This document shows positions 58,856 to 64,000 of a DNA stretch of 64,000 nt, one piece after another. Both the position numbers and the translations under genes were made by a program. The DNA comes from Pseudorhodoferax sp965279475 (GTDB lineage Bacteria > Pseudomonadota > Gammaproteobacteria > Burkholderiales > Burkholderiaceae_C). The stretch lies in contig CBDIIA010000003.1 in assembly GCA_965279475.1 (NCBI GenBank), forward strand, positions 62,001 through 126,000. The letters are read 5' to 3'. The notes beneath the pieces are model-generated. The model saw nothing but the letters and a program-made list of their open reading frames with translations. It ran no database searches and was not told the origin of the DNA. How positions within the stretch are numbered: position 1 is the first letter of the stretch; every line of letters starts with the position of its first letter.

Positions 58856-59776
58856 TCAGGCCGGCGTGGGCAAGGGCTCGCCGCGCACGAAGGCCAGCAC
58901 GGTCGGCAACACCGGCGCCAGCCAGTCGAGCGGACGCGCCAGCGCCGCCGCCGTCGCGGCATGGCCGATGCCATCGAAGATGCGCAACTGCACGTCGGTG
59001 CCAGCGGCCGCCAGCCCGCGTGCCAGCGCGGCGCTGTTGCGTTGCGGGTCGACCGTCTGGTCACGGCTGCCGGCCAGCAGCAGCGTGCGTGGCGCGCGGT
59101 GCGTGGTGTGGGTGATGGGTTGCGAGTCGGCGGGCGTGGCCGGCCAGCCGAAGGCCACCTGCACCTCCGGATCGCCGATCGGCAAGAAGTCGTAAGGGCC
59201 GGCCAGGCCGATCCAGCCTGCAAGCCGGCCCGGTGCCAGGCCGCGCTCGGCCAGCCAGCGCGGGTCGAGCGCGAGCATCGCCGCGTTGTACGCGCCTGCG
59301 CTGTGGCCCATCACGAACACGCGCGACGGGTCACCGCCGAGTTCGGCCGCGTGCGACAGCGTCCACTGCAGCGCCAGCGCGCCGTCGCGCAGCATGGCGT
59401 CGTAGTGAACCTGCGGGCTCAGCCGGTAGTCGGCCACCAGCGCCACGACGCCGTTGGCGGCCAGCGCCTCGCCGACGAAACGGTAAGCCGCGCGGTCGCC
59501 GCGCGTCCAGTTGCCGCCGTAGAAGAACAGCACGACCGGCGCGGCGGAAGCGCCCGCCTTCACGGGGCGGAACACATCGAGCTTCTGCCGTGGATCGGTG
59601 CCGAAGGCCACCCCGGTGTCACCGGTGTAGGTGTCGTGCGCCACCAGCCGGTCGAGCGCACCGGTGGCCGAGCAGCCCGACAGCAGGGCCGCCACCGCCG
59701 CCAGGCCGCCGACGATGCGGCGTCGCCGCGGTGCCGGGCCGGCCCGCGCCGGCAGCTCGGGAAACAGCGGCAGCAT
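58856..59776 (-). CDS. Lipoprotein alpha/beta hydrolase (carboxylesterase-like)
   Basis: The 306-residue protein has a basic N-terminus and lipobox LLSGC with Cys35, so it is a probable lipoprotein. The alpha/beta-hydrolase part has an oxyanion-hole motif FFYGGNWTRGDR, nucleophile Ser159 in VMGHSAGAYNAAM, acid Asp239 in AGSRDQTVD and base His272 in DGIGHAA. It most resembles BD-FAE/acetyl-esterase type enzymes. Substrate unknown. It ends 39 bases from the convergent GntR gene. Confidence 0.85.
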   Translation of the reverse strand: MLPLFPELPARAGPAPRRRRIVGGLAAVAALLSGCSATGALDRLVAHDTYTGDTGVAFGTDPRQKLDVFRPVKAGASAAPVVLFFYGGNWTRGDRAAYRFVGEALAANGVVALVADYRLSPQVHYDAMLRDGALALQWTLSHAAELGGDPSRVFVMGHSAGAYNAAMLALDPRWLAERGLAPGRLAGWIGLAGPYDFLPIGDPEVQVAFGWPATPADSQPITHTTHRAPRTLLLAGSRDQTVDPQRNSAALARGLAAAGTDVQLRIFDGIGHAATAAALARPLDWLAPVLPTVLAFVRGEPLPTPA

Positions 59777-59788
59777 GTCGGGTGGCCC

Positions 59789-60343
59789 TTACATCGCGGC
59801 CCAGAAGATGTAGTCGGCCTGGTACTGCACGACCTGCTTGCGGCCCATGGCGGCGCTGTCGCAAGCAGCAGCCGGTGCCACGCCGCCCTTGGTCGCCACG
59901 CGCTGGATGTAGGTCACGCCTTGCATGGCGCCGTTGCCCATCGCCGGGTTGCCCTTCACCAACTGCAGCGGGATGTTGGTCGCCATGTTGGGCGCCACGG
60001 CCAGCTGCGTGGCGGTCAGCTTGGATCCGTCCATGCTTTCCCAGGTGGCGGGCGGGCCGTAGTACTTGCCGACCTGCTTGCCGGCGCGGTCCATCAGCCT
60101 GGCGTCGGGGCCGACGAACACCCATTCGAACTGGCCCGCCATGCCGGCCTTGGCGCGGCACTCGTAGGTGATGTCGCCCATGCCCACGGTCTCCATCACG
60201 ACCTTGTGGCCGGCGGGTACCTGCACAGCGGCCGGCAATGCGGCCTGCGAGAACGTCGGCTTGGCCGAGGACATGCCCATGTTGCCTGCGCAAGCGCTGA
60301 CAAGGGCGACGATCGGTGCGAGGGTGGCGATACGGAGCAGCAT
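59789..60343 (-). CDS. DUF3455-domain lipoprotein
   Basis: From ATG 60343 the protein is 184 residues. The signal sequence ends in LVSACAGN, a lipobox variant. The DUF3455 core follows: VPAGHKVVMETVGMGDITYE, CRAKAGMAGQFEWVFVGPDA, KYYGPPATWESMDGSKLTAT, GVTYIQRVATKGGVAPAAAC and YQADYIFWAAM at the C-terminus. DUF3455 proteins are exported and of unknown function. It is 12 bases upstream of the esterase gene on the same strand (stop at 59789, next ATG at 59776), so these form an operon. AGGAA lies before the ATG. Confidence 0.85.
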   Translation of the reverse strand: MLLRIATLAPIVALVSACAGNMGMSSAKPTFSQAALPAAVQVPAGHKVVMETVGMGDITYECRAKAGMAGQFEWVFVGPDARLMDRAGKQVGKYYGPPATWESMDGSKLTATQLAVAPNMATNIPLQLVKGNPAMGNGAMQGVTYIQRVATKGGVAPAAACDSAAMGRKQVVQYQADYIFWAAM

Positions 60344-60591
60344 GGCATTTCCTTCTTGGAGGGTGGAGGGGCAACCGGCCATGGCCGGAAGATCGGTCGA
60401 CGCCGATGCGACGAACCGCACTCACTACGGGGGCCGTGCCTCCCCGGATTCGCAAAGGCGCATGCTTTGTGAGGGATCTCGGGGTCACCACCTCGCCCCC
60501 GTGTAGTCCTTTGGCTGCTTTTGCACGCGCGGTGCGGTGCGACCCCGACCGCGCACGTACGATGCTGGCACACATCCACTCCAGGACCCCC

Positions 60592-61875
60592 ATGCAGGCG
60601 AACGACGCGTTGAAGGACATCGACATGGCAGCACCCGAGATGCCGGGCACCGCCCCCGCGCGCGCCACGCCGATGCCGATGCCGACACCGCCGTCGCCCG
60701 CACAGGAGCCACCGCCTTCGGCCGCAGCCACGCCTGCGCCAACTCCGGCCGCCGCCCACGAAGACCAGCGCGTGCTGCTCAACATCCCGGTCGACGTGCG
60801 CAGCGCCTCGCTGGTCGTGCTGGCGGTGCTGGCCTCGGTGGTGGTGATGCGCTGGGCCGCGGCGGTCTTCATTCCGCTGATGATGAGCCTGCTGCTGACC
60901 TATGCACTCGGTCCCGCGGTGACGCGGCTCGAACGGTGGAAGGTGCCGCGCTGGATCGGCGCCGCGCTGGTGCTGTTCGGGCTGTTCGGCGGCATCGGCT
61001 GGACCGGTTATTCGCTGTCGGGCAGCGCCGCGACGCTGGTCGAATCGCTGCCGGTGGCCGCGCAGAAGCTGCGCCAGCAGATGCGCGTGCAGGCCCGGCC
61101 CAGCGACGCCAGCGCGCTCGACACCGTGCAGAAGGCCGCCACCCAGCTCGAGCAGGCCGCCGACGAGAACGCAGCCAAAGTGGCGTCGCGCAAGGGCGTG
61201 GCCCGGGTCACGATCGAGCGGCCGGCCTTCAACGTGCGGGACTACCTGTGGACCGGCACCGTCGGCCTGGCTGCGGCGGGCGGGCAGCTGATGCTGGTGG
61301 CTTTCCTGACCTTCTTCGCGCTGGGCTCAGGCAGCACCTTTCGCCGCAAGCTGGTCAAGATCACCGGCGCCAGCCTGCAGAAAAAGAAGATCACCGTGCA
61401 CGTGCTGGACGACATCGCCCAGCACATCGAACGCTATCTGCTGATCCAGATCCTGACCAGCGCACTCGTCGGCGTGGCCACGGCGCTGGTGTTCTGGGCG
61501 CTGGGCTTCGAGAACGCGGCGGTGTGGGGCATCGTCGCGGGCGTCACCAACCTCGTGCCCTATCTGGGCTCCGTGGTCGTCATGGGGGGGGCCGGCCTGG
61601 TGGCGTTCCTGCAGTTCAACACGCTGCAGATGGCCTTCGTCATCGGCGGCGCGTCGCTGCTGATCCACACGCTGGTCGGCAACCTGCTCGTGCCCTGGCT
61701 CACCAGCCGCACCAGCCGCATGAACCCGGTGGCCGTGTTCGTCGGCGTGATCTTCTGGGGCTGGCTCTGGGGCATCCCCGGCCTGCTGCTGGGCATCCCG
61801 ATCATGATGGTGCTGAAGGCCGTGTGCGACCACGTCGAGGATCTGCAGCCGGTGGGTGAACTGCTGAGCGATTGA
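60592..61875 (+). CDS. AI-2E (PerM) family transporter
   Basis: From ATG 60592 (CCAGGA upstream) the protein is 427 residues; ATG 60562 is an alternative. A proline/alanine-rich cytosolic N-terminus (residues about 10-55) leads to the TqsA/PerM fold. Helices include LVVLAVLASVVVMRWAAAVF, IPLMMSLLLTYALGPAVTRL, WIGAALVLFGLFGGIGWTGY, LLIQILTSALVGVATALVFW, GIVAGVTNLVPYLGSVVVMG and MNPVAVFVGVIFWGWLWGIP. The family includes AI-2 exporters and ion/proton antiporters; the substrate is not known. It reads divergently from DUF3455. A run of 8 Gs at 61585-61592 falls in the gene. Confidence 0.85.
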   Translation: MQANDALKDIDMAAPEMPGTAPARATPMPMPTPPSPAQEPPPSAAATPAPTPAAAHEDQRVLLNIPVDVRSASLVVLAVLASVVVMRWAAAVFIPLMMSLLLTYALGPAVTRLERWKVPRWIGAALVLFGLFGGIGWTGYSLSGSAATLVESLPVAAQKLRQQMRVQARPSDASALDTVQKAATQLEQAADENAAKVASRKGVARVTIERPAFNVRDYLWTGTVGLAAAGGQLMLVAFLTFFALGSGSTFRRKLVKITGASLQKKKITVHVLDDIAQHIERYLLIQILTSALVGVATALVFWALGFENAAVWGIVAGVTNLVPYLGSVVVMGGAGLVAFLQFNTLQMAFVIGGASLLIHTLVGNLLVPWLTSRTSRMNPVAVFVGVIFWGWLWGIPGLLLGIPIMMVLKAVCDHVEDLQPVGELLSD

Positions 61876-61914
61876 CCTGGTCCTCAAGGCCTCGCTGTTC
61901 CCGCGGCACGCGTG

Positions 61915-61930
61915 TGTGCGTCATGGCACA
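61915..61930. promoter_or_regulatory. Palindrome upstream of the Crp/Fnr gene
   Basis: TGTGCGTCATGGCACA has 5-base arms TGTGC and GCACA around 6 bases and the same length as the two TGTGCGCTGGCG[CT]ACA sites near 63.9 kb. It lies 97 bases before the Crp/Fnr ATG. Confidence 0.5.
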
Positions 61931-62026
61931 TACTCGGCGGGGGGAGACGGCCCCGCGTCTCCGATGCCTTGCAAGACCCCGTCGCGCGGTCCACACCGAT
62001 CCACCGATCTGCCCAGGACCTTCGCC

Positions 62027-62746
62027 ATGGCGCTTGCCCCCGACCCCCGACACAACCAATTGCTGGCCGCGCTGCCGGACGCCGAATGGCAGCGCTGGCT
62101 GCCCCAGCTCGAACATGTCGAGATGCCGCTCGGTCAGGTGCTGTACGAATCGGGGCTCACGCTGTCGCACGTGTACTTTCCGATCGATTCCATCGTGTCG
62201 CTGCTGTACGTGATGGAGAACGGCGCCTCGGCCGAGATCGCCGTCGTCGGCCGCGAGGGCATCGTCGGCGTGTCGCTGTTCATGGGCGGCGAGTCGACGC
62301 CCAGCCGCGCCGTGGTGCAGAGCGCCGGCCACGGCTACCGGTTGAAGTCGCAGACGATGAAGGACGAGTTCCACCGGGCCGGCCCGGTGCTCCACCTGCT
62401 GCTGCGCTACACGCAGGCGCTGATCACGCAGATGTCGCAGACCGCCGTGTGCAACCGCCACCATTCGCTCGACCAGCAGCTGTGCCGCTGGCTGCTGCTG
62501 AGCCTCGACCGCCTGCACGGCAGCGAACTGTCGATGACGCAGGAGCTGATCGCCAACATGCTGGGCGTGCGCCGCGAAGGCGTCACGCAGGCGGCGCTGA
62601 AACTGCAGCGCGCCGGCCTGATCCGCTACGTGCGCGGCCACATCTCGGTGCTGGACCGGCCGGGCCTGGAGCGCCGTACCTGCGAGTGCTACGCGGTGGT
62701 CAAGAAGGAATACGACCGCCTGCTGCCGGCCAACGCGGCGACCTGA
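62027..62746 (+). CDS. Crp/Fnr-family transcriptional regulator
   Basis: From ATG 62027 (CCAGGA upstream) the protein is 239 residues. The N-terminal cNMP-binding fold (residues about 20-140) has VEMPLGQVLYESGLTLSHVY, AEIAVVGREGIVGVSLFMGG; it lacks the Arg-Ser phosphate cassette of Crp and the Cys of Fnr. The C-terminal helix-turn-helix has MTQELIANMLGVRREGVTQA and ALKLQRAGLIRYVRGHISVL, the HTH_Crp_2 type. This variant is common in environmental Burkholderiales and its signal is unknown. Matching palindromes occur before its own gene and between the histidine kinase and the gene at the right edge. Confidence 0.85.
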   Translation: MALAPDPRHNQLLAALPDAEWQRWLPQLEHVEMPLGQVLYESGLTLSHVYFPIDSIVSLLYVMENGASAEIAVVGREGIVGVSLFMGGESTPSRAVVQSAGHGYRLKSQTMKDEFHRAGPVLHLLLRYTQALITQMSQTAVCNRHHSLDQQLCRWLLLSLDRLHGSELSMTQELIANMLGVRREGVTQAALKLQRAGLIRYVRGHISVLDRPGLERRTCECYAVVKKEYDRLLPANAAT

Positions 62747-62773
62747 CTCCGCGCCGCGCCGCATGGCGCGAGG

Positions 62774-63808
62774 TCAACGCGCAGCAGGAAGCGTCACGAC
62801 AAACTGGCTGCCCCGGCCCCGGCCCGCACTGCTGGCCACCACGTCGCCGCCATGCGCCTCGACCAGCTCGCGCACCACGGTGAGTCCGATCCCGAGGCCG
62901 ACGCTGTTGAAGCCGATCGCATGGGCGTCCTGCACGAAGGGTTCGAACACGTTGGGCAGGGCTTCGGCAGAAATGCCGATGCCGCTATCGGACACCGTGA
63001 GCACGATGGCATCCCCGGCAACCCCCAGCACCAGGCCGAGCGTGCCGCCGTCGGGTGTGTATTTCGAGGCGTTGTCCAGCAGGTTGACCAGCACCTGTGT
63101 CAGCCGTACCGGGTCGCCGTCGACCTCCATGACGGCGGCGTCCTGTCGCAGGTCCAGTTGCTGCTGTCGTTTGTCCAGCGCTGGCTGGCAGGTGTCGACC
63201 GCAGTCCCCACGATGGCAGCCATGTCGACCCGCTGGCGGTCGACGCGCAGCTTGCCGGTGCTGACGCGCGACGCATCGAGCAAATCGCCGACGAGGCGCG
63301 ACATGTGCGCCACCTGGCGCTCGATGATGGCCTTGATCCGCCCGAGCAGCAGCGGGTCTCCCGGGGTTCTGGGCAGCAAGGCGGCGGCAGCGCGGATCGG
63401 TGCCAGCGGGTTGCGCAGTTCGTGGGCCACCACCGCCAGCAGCTCCGTCTGCCGGCGTTGCGCCTGTTCGGCGGCCGCCTGCAAGGTCTGCGCGCCGAGG
63501 GCGGCGAAGACCAGTTGTTCATTGGCCTCGCGGAGCTGCGCGTGCAGGATCTCGTGTTCGACCAGCGGGTCGGGCCCGTGCTCGGCCGGCAACGGCAGCG
63601 CGGGCACCACCAGTTGCCGGTTGGCCTCGAGCAGTTGCGCCACGCGACTGTCGCGCAAGTCGTTTTCTGCGGTCGCCACTTCCAGCTGCAGGCGGTGCAG
63701 GACGGTGCGGGACTCGGCGATGCGCTGGCGCAAGCGGGCCAGTTCGTCGGCGGCCCGGGCCGGTGTCATTTCAGCGAGCGGGTCTGGCGAGAGGGTCGGT
63801 GATTCCAT
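62774..63808 (-). CDS. Soluble sensor histidine kinase
   Basis: The 344-residue protein has an N-terminal coiled-coil region (residues about 15-120) without membrane helices or a PAS domain. The dimerisation/phosphoacceptor helix carries His129 (VVAHELRNPLAPIRAAAALL). The N box (LLDNASKYT), G1 (DSGIGIS), F (FEPFVQ) and G2 (GLGIGLTVVRELVEAHGG) boxes form the catalytic domain. It would autophosphorylate in the cytosol on an unknown cue. No response-regulator gene is visible within the window. Confidence 0.9.
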   Translation of the reverse strand: MESPTLSPDPLAEMTPARAADELARLRQRIAESRTVLHRLQLEVATAENDLRDSRVAQLLEANRQLVVPALPLPAEHGPDPLVEHEILHAQLREANEQLVFAALGAQTLQAAAEQAQRRQTELLAVVAHELRNPLAPIRAAAALLPRTPGDPLLLGRIKAIIERQVAHMSRLVGDLLDASRVSTGKLRVDRQRVDMAAIVGTAVDTCQPALDKRQQQLDLRQDAAVMEVDGDPVRLTQVLVNLLDNASKYTPDGGTLGLVLGVAGDAIVLTVSDSGIGISAEALPNVFEPFVQDAHAIGFNSVGLGIGLTVVRELVEAHGGDVVASSAGRGRGSQFVVTLPAAR

Positions 63809-63861
63809 GGTCGGCAGGTTCGGGTCGCGCTGCAGGGTAGGCGTGCGGATGGGTCATCGTC

Positions 63862-63877
63862 TGTGCGCTGGCGCACA
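63862..63877. promoter_or_regulatory. TGTGCGC-tg-GCGCACA palindrome
   Basis: Perfect 7-base arms around 2 bases. It lies 53 bases upstream of the histidine kinase ATG and 94 bases before the edge gene. Same type as 61915 and 63906; likely site of the Crp/Fnr regulator. Confidence 0.55.
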
Positions 63878-63905
63878 TGGCGAGGTGGTGCCGTGCGTGC
63901 GGATG

Positions 63906-63921
63906 TGTGCGCTGGCGTACA
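63906..63921. promoter_or_regulatory. TGTGCGCTGGCGTACA palindrome, second copy
   Basis: One base different from the 63862 site, 44 bases further on (about four helical turns, so the same DNA face). It lies 50 bases before the edge gene start. Confidence 0.55.
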
Positions 63922-63971
63922 GACGTGGCGGGCATCCGCTGCCCAGAATCGCCCAGACTCAAGAGGATGCC

Positions 63972-64000
63972 ATGCACGATTTTCTCCACCTGGTGGCCCC
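63972..64000 (+). CDS. Start of a gene cut by the window edge
   Basis: ATG 63972 is preceded by AGAGG at 5 bases' distance and begins MHDFLHLVA. Only nine codons are visible, so the product cannot be named. An ATG at 63967 in another frame is less well placed. The two TGTGCGC palindromes are upstream. Confidence 0.4.

Noticed and set aside
61585..61592. Run of eight Gs in the AI-2E transporter gene as a phase-variation tract
   Set aside because: It encodes a normal Met-Gly-Gly-Ala within a conserved helix loop, and no phase-variable partner features are seen; eight Gs are expected by chance in such GC-rich DNA.

Overview
The window is GC-rich, densely coded DNA with short intergenic gaps and many ATGA/TTGA stop-start overlaps. 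Gene content points to a betaproteobacterium of the order Burkholderiales. The evidence is two Bug-type (tripartite tricarboxylate) substrate-binding proteins, a prpC-acnD-prpF methylcitrate block, a DUF2917 gene, a FAH-type hydratase, and short GC-rich palindromes of the kind scattered through Burkholderiales genomes. I cannot place it to genus. No rRNA, tRNA, CRISPR array, integrase or transposase is visible.

Layout. 1-2.2 kb: a PhoX-like phosphatase running off the left edge, and a VapBC toxin-antitoxin pair. 2.2-8.4 kb: a coupled MFS exporter / DUF2868 / DUF3482-GTPase operon, a DUF4160-DUF2442 pair, a DUF3616 protein and a GNAT acetyltransferase. 8.4-29 kb: a surface-glycan region. It has five stand-alone SAM methyltransferases, a 1733-residue TPR / OGT-like / GT2 / GT4 protein, a GT4-methyltransferase fusion, a FecR-domain protein with a TPR-beta-barrel outer-membrane protein, two large polytopic membrane proteins, an MBOAT acyltransferase and its AlgJ/AlgX-like partner. 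29-38 kb: DUF808, a PhoD-like Tat-exported phosphatase behind a four-repeat PHO box, a class II aldolase with a Bug receptor, DUF2917, LysR, a serine protease and a FAH-family hydratase. 38-47 kb: one 2874-residue cyclic beta-glucan synthase. 47.5-56 kb: a solitary modA with a ModE-like operator, then the methylcitrate block with its ScfR/RamB-type regulator; palindromic repeats and a DUF559 endonuclease remnant are inserted in the block. 56-64 kb: a Bug receptor and DapA-family gene facing a GntR regulator with matching palindromic operators, a lipoprotein esterase, DUF3455, an AI-2E family transporter, a Crp/Fnr regulator and a soluble histidine kinase.

How the parts fit. The phosphatases (PhoX, PhoD with a PHO box) suggest phosphate scavenging. 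The cyclic glucan synthase and the 8-29 kb block together devote about 29 kb to envelope carbohydrate. The prp block detoxifies propionyl-CoA, but its lyase gene prpB is not in the window. Several regulators sit next to repeated or palindromic sites that I read as their own operators: GntR/ATTGGATnCAAT, ScfR/TTGCGAA and Crp-Fnr/TGTGCG-N4-[GC]G[CT]ACA-like sites. The most unusual items are the 1733-residue multi-glycosyltransferase with its surrounding methyltransferases, and the internally deleted DUF559 gene lying between inverted copies of the GC-rich repeat.
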